Source: Lactobacillus sp. ESL0791 (GTDB lineage: Bacteria; Bacillota; Bacilli; Lactobacillales; Lactobacillaceae). Taken from it: a DNA stretch of 64,000 bases. This document shows positions 54,773 through 64,000 of the stretch, piece after piece. Position numbers and translations under genes: made by a program. Location: contig NZ_JAQTHU010000001.1 in assembly GCF_029433255.1 (NCBI RefSeq), positions 1,116,001-1,180,000 on the forward strand, read 5' to 3'. The notes below the pieces were generated by a model. That model was not told the DNA's origin. It did no database searches and worked only from the letters and a program-made list of their open reading frames with translations. The first letter of the stretch is position 1. Every line of letters begins with the position of its first letter.

Positions 54773-57557
54773 AATTTTTAAGCTTACTATGTAATTTCTT
54801 CAAACTGACTTTAGTGATTTTTACGGGTATCGCCTGCAAAAATACTGTCCCATATTCTTTTGACCAAATGCGCGAATCTAAAATCAGAAACTGACCGTGG
54901 TCATCTTCTCCGCGGATCAGCCGCCCCATACCCTGCCGAAAACGAATTACCGCCCGCGGCAAAGAGTCGTTTGTAAAGGTGTCCCGCCCCATATCATGTA
55001 ACTTTTGCTGGCGCAGCTGTACCTCGGCCTGATTAGGTGATTCAAACGGCAGCTTGGCCGCAATCACCAAATCGATCCCGCATTGGTGAAAATCTACGCC
55101 TTCCCAAAAACTGTCCGCACCAAGCAGAATGGCTTTTTCACTAATTGCGAACCTTTTAGCCATGCGGTTGACCGAACCGGAAAAGCCCTGTGCCAAAATC
55201 TCGAAGTCCTTTAATTTGGGATTGTTCATAATGGCCACAAAAATGCTGCGAATCTTGTCTAAATTAGTCATTAAAACAAGAACGTGCTTTTTGTCTGCAA
55301 GATCATCAGTCAGAATTTTTTCTAATTCTTGGTCATACTCTTTGCTGGTGAAGTCAGGCATGTTGCTGACCGCCAGCACCTGCAAATTTTTATTGAGGTC
55401 AAAGGTCTTTTGCCCTACATATTCAACCGGCTGCAAGTCTTCCACTGCTAATTGCTTTTTTGTATAGGCAAAACTGCCGTTATTGGTCAGTGTTGCACTG
55501 ATAAACAAAAGGTGGTCAAAGCGTTGATAAATCTGTTTGAGCGTGCTTGACGGATCAAGTGTTATCCAGTGCAAGTTGACACTCAGGGCGTCTTCAGGAT
55601 TGGTGAGCGCAACAATGAAGCCTTCCGCTTCAATATTTTGCCTGCTTGCAAGCAAATCTGCCAATTGATAACTTTTTTCGGTATAAAAATCAAGCTGATC
55701 AATTTGGTCAGTGATTTCACCTAACAAGGTTTCACTGTTTGCAAGCAGACTGTCTTTTTCCTGGTACAGACTAAATAAAATTTCGTTGGTTTCCTGCCTG
55801 ACTGTTTCCAAGGTGTGGGCAAAGCGAGCCAAAAGTTTTGGAAATTGACTGGCAACAGGAAATAAAGTTGTACCTTGAAAACTCAGCAAAAGCTTTCCGT
55901 TAGGCAAGGTTGTTTGATTAATTGCCTGATCATGGTGCGAATACAATTCTTTTTGAAGGCCGTTAATTTGATGAATTAACTTTAAAATATTCGGTTCAAT
56001 TTTTTCAAGCAAAAAGTTAAGCTGCACATCATTGCCAAATTGGACAATGACACTATCATCATCGTAATAAAGTAAGTTGCGCAGATGACTGAGCACACCC
56101 CACAATGATTCAAATTGAAAAGAATCATTTCGTGACGCAATCACATTATCAGTAAAACGGTGAGCCTCATCAATTACCAGATACGGGTTTTGTCCCCAGA
56201 TGGTATCGGTATAATGATTGGCGAGATAGGCATGGTTGGTCACCAAAATATCGGCCTGTTCCTGCTGTTGCCGCGCCAAATTCCAAAAATCAACACCAGC
56301 AAAGCTGCTGCCAACTCGAGCATCCCCCGGATGACTGATTTGGGCAAACAGCGGAGCGTTATAATTGGTTAGCTGTAATTCGTCTAGGTCACCGGTTTTG
56401 GTTTGGGTCAGCCAAACCAGAATCTGCATTTGCAGCACCAAGGTTGGCTTATTGCTTGTTTCTGTAAACAAACTCTGCACAAAACCATCCAGATCAAGGT
56501 AATGCCCACTTGACTTAACTACTTGGGCGGTCAAGTCAAGGTCGGTCACCTTGAGCATTTGGGGGATTTCCTGGTCAATTATTTGGCTCTGCAGAACCTT
56601 AGTCGGTGTCGCAATCACCAGCTTTCTGTTGACATACAGCTGGTAGGCATAAGCAAACAAATAAGAAAAAGTTTTCCCCGTCCCGTTAGGCGCTTCTACT
56701 AACATTGCCCGTTCTGCCGGATTATTAATAAAATCATGCAGACAGTTAATCAGCTTAACCTGAGGTGCTCGGTAATTGACCCTACCTTTAAATAAGGCTT
56801 TTTTATCTTTATCACTACTGGGAAACTTGGCTTTTGCCTGATGCGCTGCATTGATTGCTGTTTTTGTTTCTTGCCTTTGCAGCACAATATTACGCACCTG
56901 AACATAATTTTTCGCTAAAGGTCGTTTTTGCTTGCGTGAGTTTTCCGCTAGCGTCATAAAAATATCTGATGTATCGCGCAATAATCCGTGCGATAGTGAG
57001 CTCAAAGTGTTGAGTGTCGCCTGCGGCAAAGTTTCAAGCTTGGAAATAATCTTCAATAGCAAAACCGCGGTTCCATACGCATCGGAGTCGGCCTTATGCG
57101 GATTTAAGTGCTTGATTTTTAATTGAGACGTCAGGTCGCTTAACTTATATGAAGGCAAGGTCGGAAAAGCAATTTTGGCCAGTTCAACCGTATCAATTGC
57201 CTTATTGGGCAGCGCCTCATAGCCATGCTGCATCAATTCATAATTAAGAAATGGAAAATCAAAATTAACATTGTGGGCAACAAAAATGGTATTTTTTAAT
57301 ATTCGACAAATTTTAGGGGCAAAATAGGCAAAGTCTTTGGCTTTTTTAACATCCTCATTGTGAATACCGGTTAAATTTTGCACTGCCAACGGAATTTCAC
57401 GCTTGGGGTTGATCATAAACGAATAAGTTTTTACAATTTGGCGTTTTTTAATAATTGCACAGCCAAATTGAATAATATGATTGTTATTTTCTCTTTGCGT
57501 TCCGGTCGTTTCCAGATCGACGACGGCAAAAGTATCCCGCATGAAACCATTGGTCAT
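54765..57557 (-). CDS. dinG: DinG-type exonuclease/helicase
   Basis: A 930-residue protein: an N-terminal DnaQ-like 3'-5' exonuclease (residues 8-175: VVDLETTGTQ, VAHNVNFDFPFL, HKADSDAYG) and an XPD-like superfamily 2 helicase (from ~245, Walker A EAPNGTGKTFSYL, DEAH box VIDEAHRF). As in other Gram-positive DinG proteins there is no cysteine cluster for Fe-S in the helicase. In staphylococci this protein shows nuclease but little helicase activity. It follows addA on the same strand by 17 bases. Confidence 0.93.
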   Translation of the reverse strand: MTNGFMRDTFAVVDLETTGTQRENNNHIIQFGCAIIKKRQIVKTYSFMINPKREIPLAVQNLTGIHNEDVKKAKDFAYFAPKICRILKNTIFVAHNVNFDFPFLNYELMQHGYEALPNKAIDTVELAKIAFPTLPSYKLSDLTSQLKIKHLNPHKADSDAYGTAVLLLKIISKLETLPQATLNTLSSLSHGLLRDTSDIFMTLAENSRKQKRPLAKNYVQVRNIVLQRQETKTAINAAHQAKAKFPSSDKDKKALFKGRVNYRAPQVKLINCLHDFINNPAERAMLVEAPNGTGKTFSYLFAYAYQLYVNRKLVIATPTKVLQSQIIDQEIPQMLKVTDLDLTAQVVKSSGHYLDLDGFVQSLFTETSNKPTLVLQMQILVWLTQTKTGDLDELQLTNYNAPLFAQISHPGDARVGSSFAGVDFWNLARQQQEQADILVTNHAYLANHYTDTIWGQNPYLVIDEAHRFTDNVIASRNDSFQFESLWGVLSHLRNLLYYDDDSVIVQFGNDVQLNFLLEKIEPNILKLIHQINGLQKELYSHHDQAINQTTLPNGKLLLSFQGTTLFPVASQFPKLLARFAHTLETVRQETNEILFSLYQEKDSLLANSETLLGEITDQIDQLDFYTEKSYQLADLLASRQNIEAEGFIVALTNPEDALSVNLHWITLDPSSTLKQIYQRFDHLLFISATLTNNGSFAYTKKQLAVEDLQPVEYVGQKTFDLNKNLQVLAVSNMPDFTSKEYDQELEKILTDDLADKKHVLVLMTNLDKIRSIFVAIMNNPKLKDFEILAQGFSGSVNRMAKRFAISEKAILLGADSFWEGVDFHQCGIDLVIAAKLPFESPNQAEVQLRQQKLHDMGRDTFTNDSLPRAVIRFRQGMGRLIRGEDDHGQFLILDSRIWSKEYGTVFLQAIPVKITKVSLKKLHSKLKNYD

Positions 57558-57574
57558 TTTTTTCCCTCCTATTC

Positions 57575-60500
57575 TTATTTAACTTCTACTACTTGCTGAG
57601 CGTCAAGTAAAATCAGATATTTACCTAAAACCTTTTTACCCGAAAATTCCTTTAGGGCCTGTTCGTACAAGCGCAGCTGGCCGGTATATTTTTGTTTGAT
57701 TTGAGCAATTGCCAGTTCCTGGTTTTTTTGCGCAACGTGATCGGTCTTGTAGTCAAACAGAATAATTCCCTGGTCGGTGACGTAGTAGCCGTCAATTGTT
57801 CCGTGAACGAGAATTTTTGCAGACGGGTCGCTGAAATTAGGAAATAATTGTCCAGCGGATAATAAACTTGAGAAATCAACTTCTCGTTTCAGTTTAGCAG
57901 GTTTTTGCCAGAATTTGCTGGCGAAAGTGCTGTGGACGAACCATTCGATTTGGTCAAGGTGTAAACTTGCAACAATTTCGGGATTCAGTTTCTTTTGTTT
58001 AATTAAAGTCTGAATTTCGTCATTAAGCTGCTCGGAACTGCCATCACCGCGGTAATCATAATACTGTAAAATCAGGTGGGTCGCTGTTCCAATTTCGGCA
58101 CCCGTGAAATTGCTGCCGAACAAGAAGTCGGGTTTAGTATCAATCGGCTGCAGGTAGCGATTGGTTGATTTCAATAGATGTGAATTTTCTAATTCGGCAT
58201 CCAGCGGATCGTTAAAAACTTTTTTAATTTCGGAAACTGCCTGGTAAGCGGTTGTTTTACTGGCATCGACAAACGGATATTTAAAACGGTATAATTGGCC
58301 AACTTTTTGCGCCAAAGCAGTCATATCGGCTGCTTGGTTATTATTTTCTTCGTTTGGCTGATCAGGGATCGCAGCTGGCTGGTCATAAAGCAGATACAGC
58401 AGCTGCTGGCTTTCATCAATTGCGCTGGTTATGGACGAGATTTTTTGCGGCAGCTGCCGGTCAAATTTGAGCATAGGTCCGACAAAGTCCAAGGGACTGC
58501 TGGCAGCTAACTTGTCGGTTAGAAGCATTTTTTCACCGGCATTAACCTGTTTTGACCACCGTCCCACCTTTTTATCAAAGTTATTAATGTCGGTCACCAA
58601 AATCAGTTTTTGCTTTGCCCGGGTCAACCCGACATACAGAATTCGTGCTTCTTCTTCAAGCAACTGCTGCTTTTTATGAACATTGTCAATTGCCTTAACA
58701 AGTGAATCGGCCCGATAATGTTTTTGCCGCACCGTTAATCCGACGCTATCCGGGCTGATAATGTAATCACGATTCAGTTCACGCATTTGAAATTTGTGTT
58801 CTAAGCCGACATAAAAAACAATGGGAAACTCTAAACCTTTTGATCCGTGAATCGTCATTAACCTGACCGAATTACCCGCCTCTTTAGTCAAAAGCGGCTG
58901 TGCCAGGTCTTTTTGGCTGCGCTGCATGCGGCTAATAAAGTTAATGAACTGGTATAGTCCTTTAAAGCCTGCGCTTTCATAGGAAGCCGCCCGCTCATAG
59001 AGTGCCTCAAGGTTAACCCGGCGCTGCTGTCCATTGGGCAAAGCCGTCATTATTTCCAGCAGGCTGGTCTTTTCGTAAATGCTCCAGATTAATTCGGAGA
59101 TTCGGTGATTCTGCGCAAAAATACGCAGCTCAGCCAGCTGGTTTAAAAAATCCTTAATTCGGCCGCTGAGCTGATCATTTAGTGAAATATAAGCAGTCAA
59201 GGCGTCGTAAAAGCTATTATTTTTGCTGTTTATGCGAATTTTGGCTAGATCTTTTTCCTTAAAATTGAACAATGGCGAGCGTAAAACGGTCACCAGCGGA
59301 ATATCCTGGTCGGGATTATCGATAATTTTCAAATAATTCATGATAATCGTCAATTCAAATGTTTGGAAGTAATTTTTGGCATCCGTGATAAACAAAGGAA
59401 TGTTGTTTTTGGCAAATTCCTGCATTATTTCCAAATTATCGCTGCGGCTTCTGGTTAAAATTGCAATGTCACTATAACAAAATGGCCGCTTTTTCTTGGT
59501 CTTGGGATCATATACCTGCAGCTTTTCCTGCTCAAACTGCTTGATGCGCGCAAGCACCATTTGAATTTCTGCCGTATCTACTTCTTCGTCGTCCTCTGCC
59601 TTTTCTTTGTTAACCGAATTATCTTTTTTATGGTAAATAATTTCCGTGGCGCTAGCCAAATGGTCGGGGTAATATTGTGCGCCGAAAACCAACTGGCCCT
59701 CTTTCTGATATTCAACCCCGCCGAAGTCTTTATCAAATAAAGCCGTAAAAACTTGGTTGACCAGCGTAACAACGGGTTTAGTGGAACGGAAGTTATCGGC
59801 TAGCAGAATCCGCTCCTTGGTTTTGTCTTCTTGGGCAAAAGTTTGATATTTTTCTAAAAACAGATCTGGTTCGGCTTGCCGAAAGCCGTAAATTGACTGC
59901 TTAACGTCCCCCACCATAAATAGGTTGTTGACCGGCCCTTTTAACAGCTGCAAAATTTCTTCCTGCAAGGCATTGATGTCCTGGTATTCATCAATCAAGA
60001 TTTCTTTAAATTTATTTTGGTAAAAAGACCGGGCAAGCTGCGATTTAGAAGTATCTTGACTGAGGATCTGGTAAGCAAACTGTTCCATATCACTGTAATC
60101 CAGCAAATTTTCTTCTCGCTTCAGTTCGTTAAAGCGGTCAATTAGGGCCAATTCGGCCTCACTAATTGTCTTAATGATTTTTTGGCTCTTATGCATGATC
60201 GCAAGCTGCTCAGCTTCATTGTTAACGTAAAAAGAGATGAAGGCCGTAAAGATTTGATTTTTCGCCTGGTTTTTTAAATCCTGACTTTCCTGATACAGGT
60301 CAAGCAGATCCTCATCCCACTTATTGGATTTACGGTAATTACCGGTAAAAATACACGACTGCAAAAGTTCCCGCTGCTCGTCATAAGAAACATCAGCTCT
60401 TAAAGCTTTAAGATAATTCGCCAACAGTTTTTGAAAGAGCTGAAAACTCTCATATACTTTCGCCAGCTCTTTCGTATTCATCTGGCTGCTTGCGAGCAGA

Positions 60501-61189
60501 GCATTAATCTTTTCCGCAAGCGCAGAAAAAGTGGTCAGTAAATACGGTTTTATTTCTTTTTGCCACAGATTAGATTTAACAATCTCCGCATCAATGTCAT
60601 AGGCCCTACTGAGCTCCTTCAACCAGTTCCGGTAGTTGGGTTTGGCCAAGGCAAAATCATAAAGATCAAGCAACAGCTCTTGCGGGGCCGCCGCATCCCT
60701 GTCACCAGCAAAATTATCGTAAAAAGCAATAAAATCCTGATTTTTTTCTTCTAAATATTCACTTTCAACTTCGTGCAGGGCCCGTTCCTTTAGTAATGCT
60801 GCCTGGGTTTCGTCTGTCAGAATACTGAAACTAGGGTCAAGATCGATCACGTAGTAAAAACGGTGAATCACATCCAGACAAAAGGCATCAATCGTGGAAA
60901 AGTTTGCCGTATCCACCTTGGTTAACTCTCGGCGCAAATACCTTGTGTCACTATTTTTCTGTTTTAAAGCGTTAGTTATAGCTTGCTTGATGCGGTTTTT
61001 CATTTCTTCAGCGGCCGCCTTAGTAAAAGTGACCACCAATAGCTGATCAACACTCGTGCCCGCCATAATTTCCTGAAGCACTCGTTCAACCAAGACCGTA
61101 GTTTTCCCGCTGCCCGCGGAAGCCGAAACCAAAATATCCCGCTGCCGATCATTAACGGCTTTTTCTTGGTCTTTAGTAAATTTAGTCAT
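57575..61189 (-). CDS. addA: ATP-dependent helicase/nuclease subunit A
   Basis: AddA is the UvrD-like helicase and 5'-strand nuclease of the AddAB (RexAB) double-strand break repair complex. Of 1204 residues, Walker A is [18 protein letters not shown] (~18-35), the DEYQD Walker B lies in [13 protein letters not shown] (~390), and the [16 protein letters not shown] motif V follows (HGSKGLEFP). The C-terminal RecB-like nuclease has [10 protein letters not shown] and LFDYKTDH as its metal and lysine motifs. Its start overlaps the rexB end by eight bases, so the two are coupled. Confidence 0.96.
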   Translation of the reverse strand: MTKFTKDQEKAVNDRQRDILVSASAGSGKTTVLVERVLQEIMAGTSVDQLLVVTFTKAAAEEMKNRIKQAITNALKQKNSDTRYLRRELTKVDTANFSTIDAFCLDVIHRFYYVIDLDPSFSILTDETQAALLKERALHEVESEYLEEKNQDFIAFYDNFAGDRDAAAPQELLLDLYDFALAKPNYRNWLKELSRAYDIDAEIVKSNLWQKEIKPYLLTTFSALAEKINALLASSQMNTKELAKVYESFQLFQKLLANYLKALRADVSYDEQRELLQSCIFTGNYRKSNKWDEDLLDLYQESQDLKNQAKNQIFTAFISFYVNNEAEQLAIMHKSQKIIKTISEAELALIDRFNELKREENLLDYSDMEQFAYQILSQDTSKSQLARSFYQNKFKEILIDEYQDINALQEEILQLLKGPVNNLFMVGDVKQSIYGFRQAEPDLFLEKYQTFAQEDKTKERILLADNFRSTKPVVTLVNQVFTALFDKDFGGVEYQKEGQLVFGAQYYPDHLASATEIIYHKKDNSVNKEKAEDDEEVDTAEIQMVLARIKQFEQEKLQVYDPKTKKKRPFCYSDIAILTRSRSDNLEIMQEFAKNNIPLFITDAKNYFQTFELTIIMNYLKIIDNPDQDIPLVTVLRSPLFNFKEKDLAKIRINSKNNSFYDALTAYISLNDQLSGRIKDFLNQLAELRIFAQNHRISELIWSIYEKTSLLEIMTALPNGQQRRVNLEALYERAASYESAGFKGLYQFINFISRMQRSQKDLAQPLLTKEAGNSVRLMTIHGSKGLEFPIVFYVGLEHKFQMRELNRDYIISPDSVGLTVRQKHYRADSLVKAIDNVHKKQQLLEEEARILYVGLTRAKQKLILVTDINNFDKKVGRWSKQVNAGEKMLLTDKLAASSPLDFVGPMLKFDRQLPQKISSITSAIDESQQLLYLLYDQPAAIPDQPNEENNNQAADMTALAQKVGQLYRFKYPFVDASKTTAYQAVSEIKKVFNDPLDAELENSHLLKSTNRYLQPIDTKPDFLFGSNFTGAEIGTATHLILQYYDYRGDGSSEQLNDEIQTLIKQKKLNPEIVASLHLDQIEWFVHSTFASKFWQKPAKLKREVDFSSLLSAGQLFPNFSDPSAKILVHGTIDGYYVTDQGIILFDYKTDHVAQKNQELAIAQIKQKYTGQLRLYEQALKEFSGKKVLGKYLILLDAQQVVEVK

Positions 61190-64000
61190 CTTGCGCCTCC
61201 TTCCTTAGCAGCCGTTTCTTAATTTTTTCCAGTAATTCCGGCTTATCAATATTCGTAATTTGGTGATATTTATTTTGCTTTAGCATTGCGTCAAAGAAAA
61301 AGACATCGCGGTAGTCGGAATAAGTTAGGGCACTGCGATTTTTGCCATAACGGTAAGGGTTCAATTCGATTTCACCGGATAAAATTTGGCTTGAGGCCTC
61401 CTTGATCAATTCCTCATCATAGTCAAGCAGGAGCTGCATCTCATCTGCACTAAAATTATTGTTGCGCGGAAGGCTGAAACCGCCGCGGGCCTTGGTCTTT
61501 AGTCCCGTATATAATTTGGAATTTGTTCCGCTGTTATTAAGCAGCGGTTCTGCTTCGGCCAACAGCTGCGAATCGTTGGTAATCAGTCCGGTATACATCA
61601 AGCGCGGCTTGCTATCAACTGCTGCATTCTTCAGCTGCAAATCGGCACCAATTAAATCTTTGCCATTTATGCGTTCCAATTTTTGCGTGACCGTTTGGTA
61701 GAATGCCCCTAACAGTGACATCCCTTCCTCACCCGCAAAGAACTGCTGATTTTTAACTAAAACATCCAGGTAAGAAACCATCTGCAGGGCAATTCCGTTG
61801 TAGAAAAGTCCTAAGTTGAATTTCTTGGCTGATGACTTGTAGTCAATAACCTGGGCTAAATAATTATTTTCTGTCCCTGCTGCCAGATCCACGCGGTCAA
61901 TTTTGCCGCGCAAATTAACCTGGTGCTTTCCAGATAAATCAGGTAAAGCAAAATCTAAGCCTTTAACTCTTTCACCTTGACCAAAACTTAATTCAGAATA
62001 CTTTGCACGCAGCGGCGTCCCCTTTAAAGATTGGTGCCAATTGGCAGCGACCTTGGAAGTGGTGTGGTCAAGACAGGTAAACAGGTACTGGTTAAAAGGA
62101 TCATTCATTAACTGGGCGTACTGCCCTTCCGCCTTCATTTTTTCGCGGGCACTTTGCAGGAGTAATTCCAGTTCCCGCTGATTAATTTCCGCTAAATCTA
62201 ATTTCTTGGAGTTGAGCTCTTTAACCAGCCGGTCAAAGGTTTCGTGAAAATAATTACCGGCCTGGATCACGTCAAATTCATTTTCAAAGCGTTTGCGTAA
62301 ACGCAAGCCGTAGTTTAGGAAGTATTCATAGGAATTTTGGTAATAAGTCTCCAACTGAGAAACCGACGCATTCAGATTTGGTCCGTACAGTAGCTGAGCT
62401 AGTTCTTGACCAATGTCTTCCGGCTGGTTATCAAACTGCTGCCCCTGAAGCACCGTTTCTGTTTTAGCTGGTAAATATTCTTGCGTTAATTTCAATAGCG
62501 ACTTAGTTGCACCTTGAGTTGCCTTATCTAAATAAACAATGTAACCTAGGCTGGCATTAGGATTGGTCACAAATGATAAAATCTCCTGCGCTTTTTCTGG
62601 TAAATCGTGCTGGGTAAATTCTGGCGCGCCCCAATTTTTTAATTGTTCATAATAAATTGACGGCTCAAGCTGCTCATTTGCGGCGTTTAAGACGGGATAG
62701 GAAAGATAGACCCGGTCATGAGCCAAGGACAAAGAGATGCCAAACTGGTAATTTTGGTCGAGGTTATTTAGCTGCTGCTGGTCTTCAAGGTATGATTCTT
62801 CCCCAAAGTTTCCGGCTAATTGCTGCAAGTTTTCCGTAGAAAAAAAGCTGGGCGTTTTCTGAACAGCTGGTAAATTGTTAGCGGTTGCCCCGATAATGAA
62901 CACCTGCTTGTAGCTGTCAGACTGAATCATACCCATCTCAGATAGGTTAACGGCATCGAGCGTCGACGGAATCTGGGAAAAAGTTGCTTCTTTGAAACCA
63001 TTGACAAGCATTGTAAAAAAGCCCGCAGCGGAAAACTCATCCGGATTAATCAACAGGTAATCTTTTAATAAATTGAGCAGCAAATCCCAAACCTGTTCTG
63101 GCTGTTCGGCTTGCTGCAGATCGCCCTGATCATTTGCTTCATGTCGCCAGTGGTCTAACTGCTTGGTAATGCCGTTAGCAGTTAAAAATTTAAAAAAGCT
63201 GGTGATCGCCTTTTGACTGTCAGTTTCAGCCTTAATTTGCTTAAGCAAAGCAGAAATTTTGCTAACAAAATAATTTTTTAATTTGTTGATCCGGGCAATC
63301 TCTCCCGGCATCTTGTCCAGGCGGATGACATTGGCATCAAGATAATCTGTTAATTCCCGTTTCCATAAATGATGGTTAATCCCGTGCGCTAGAACAAAAT
63401 TCTCCAACTCATCGACATCGTGCACGTAGGCCGCTTCATCCTTATACCAGCCCGGAATCAGCAAGTGGGTTTTCATGATTGCCAGTAAGTTTTGTGTCTG
63501 TAGCGGCTTAGCCAGCAGCTGGGCAATATTTTCAATTAATACTACCAGGGGATGGTACTTCATTTCCTGTTGCAAATCGTTAAAAAACGGAATCCCATTC
63601 TGACGCAAAATCGGGGTCAAGTAAGTTTCGTATTCTTGCAGATTAGGAGCTAAGACCAAGAAATCACGGTAGCGATAATGCTGAAAAACTACCTGCTGAT
63701 AAATTGTATGCGCGACAAAATAAGCTTCCGCATAACGCGAATCGGCTTTGACCAGCTGAACCTGCTTTAACTCATCAACATGACTGATGGTTCCGGTCCA
63801 CAAGGAATTAAGCAGCTCATGGGCATCCTGCTTGGCACTTACCGGCAGCGAAGCCGTTTGGTAAGCAATTCCCTGCCCCTTAAGATAACGTAACAAACTG
63901 CTGATTGTTTGCTGAATGACAAAATCATAGTCACCCTCCTGGGCTTGCGGATCAAGCTGCCCGAGTTTAGTTTTGAAAGCAAGAGTCACATTTTTTGCTC
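61182..64000 (-). CDS. rexB: RexB (AddB-type) ATP-dependent nuclease subunit, C-terminal part
   Basis: The frame is open through the right window edge; about 939 residues are visible and an estimated 200 or more N-terminal residues are missing. A GTG at 63989 is only internal. The C-terminal nuclease domain is intact: [11 protein letters not shown], then RGKIDRVDL and [11 protein letters not shown]. The four cysteines that bind a [4Fe-4S] cluster in B. subtilis AddB are absent: the ACPF-like segment reads YQNSYEYFL, and the C-terminal triple-Cys region reads [15 protein letters not shown]. Such iron-free forms belong to the RexB type of Lactobacillales. It is coupled to addA. Confidence 0.93.
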   Translation of the reverse strand, partial: AKNVTLAFKTKLGQLDPQAQEGDYDFVIQQTISSLLRYLKGQGIAYQTASLPVSAKQDAHELLNSLWTGTISHVDELKQVQLVKADSRYAEAYFVAHTIYQQVVFQHYRYRDFLVLAPNLQEYETYLTPILRQNGIPFFNDLQQEMKYHPLVVLIENIAQLLAKPLQTQNLLAIMKTHLLIPGWYKDEAAYVHDVDELENFVLAHGINHHLWKRELTDYLDANVIRLDKMPGEIARINKLKNYFVSKISALLKQIKAETDSQKAITSFFKFLTANGITKQLDHWRHEANDQGDLQQAEQPEQVWDLLLNLLKDYLLINPDEFSAAGFFTMLVNGFKEATFSQIPSTLDAVNLSEMGMIQSDSYKQVFIIGATANNLPAVQKTPSFFSTENLQQLAGNFGEESYLEDQQQLNNLDQNYQFGISLSLAHDRVYLSYPVLNAANEQLEPSIYYEQLKNWGAPEFTQHDLPEKAQEILSFVTNPNASLGYIVYLDKATQGATKSLLKLTQEYLPAKTETVLQGQQFDNQPEDIGQELAQLLYGPNLNASVSQLETYYQNSYEYFLNYGLRLRKRFENEFDVIQAGNYFHETFDRLVKELNSKKLDLAEINQRELELLLQSAREKMKAEGQYAQLMNDPFNQYLFTCLDHTTSKVAANWHQSLKGTPLRAKYSELSFGQGERVKGLDFALPDLSGKHQVNLRGKIDRVDLAAGTENNYLAQVIDYKSSAKKFNLGLFYNGIALQMVSYLDVLVKNQQFFAGEEGMSLLGAFYQTVTQKLERINGKDLIGADLQLKNAAVDSKPRLMYTGLITNDSQLLAEAEPLLNNSGTNSKLYTGLKTKARGGFSLPRNNNFSADEMQLLLDYDEELIKEASSQILSGEIELNPYRYGKNRSALTYSDYRDVFFFDAMLKQNKYHQITNIDKPELLEKIKKRLLRKEAQDD

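Overview
The window looks like part of the chromosome of a lactic acid bacterium, most likely Lactobacillus in the strict sense. The evidence is a low-GC sequence with Shine-Dalgarno motifs before most genes, frequent TTG starts, extended -10 promoters, an AddA/RexB-type recombination nuclease, HslVU with XerC downstream of TrmFO, a type B RNase P RNA, and block-wise Bacillus-like gene order. Almost everything is housekeeping. I see no prophage, insertion sequence, CRISPR array, rRNA or tRNA.

Layout. (1) 1-8.5 kb, plus strand: end of scpA, scpB, rluB, an FMN riboswitch with ribU, a LysM protein, cmk, rpsA, der, hup and a TPR protein. (2) 8.5-22.5 kb: yitT-like (minus), cca, hemolysin III (minus), degV, yozE, rbgA, rnhB, dprA, topA, trmFO-xerC-hslV-hslU and an aldose-epimerase-like gene. 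(3) 22.6-29.8 kb: plsY (minus), parE-parC, a LysR regulator and ppaC. (4) 29.9-36.6 kb: a small XRE regulator, a 1.26 kb AT-rich non-coding stretch, a XerS-like recombinase, NUDIX, DegV, MarR and RqcH/NFACT. (5) 36.6-46.8 kb, minus strand: divergent carB and carA, rluD-family gene, lspA, fhs, a small membrane protein, a phosphoesterase and an rRNA methyltransferase. (6) 46.8-64 kb: rnpB, gpsB, ypsA, recU-pbp1A (plus), then nth, dnaD, asnS, tseB-like, dinG, addA and rexB on the minus strand.

Two things stand out. First, genes left of about 30 kb run mostly rightward and genes right of about 36 kb mostly leftward. A 28-bp sequence at 30910-30937 closely matches the textbook dif site (by hand 23/28 to the B. 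subtilis dif and 22/28 to the E. coli dif as I remember them). A XerS-like recombinase gene starts 570 bp further on, with a second dif-like palindrome between them. This is very probably the replication terminus and chromosome dimer resolution site. Second, the carA and carB genes sit where Bacillus-type genomes keep the pyrimidine operon (between lspA-rluD and the NFACT gene). They are full-length and open but have lost the glutaminase Cys and His and key ATP-grasp residues in both halves of CarB, while the C-terminal allosteric domain is well kept. They look like a pseudoenzyme pair rather than a working carbamoyl-phosphate synthase.

A further theme is loss of iron-sulfur ligands in DNA repair: Nth lacks its C-terminal four-cysteine loop and RexB lacks the AddB-type cysteines. 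This fits an organism that lives largely without iron.
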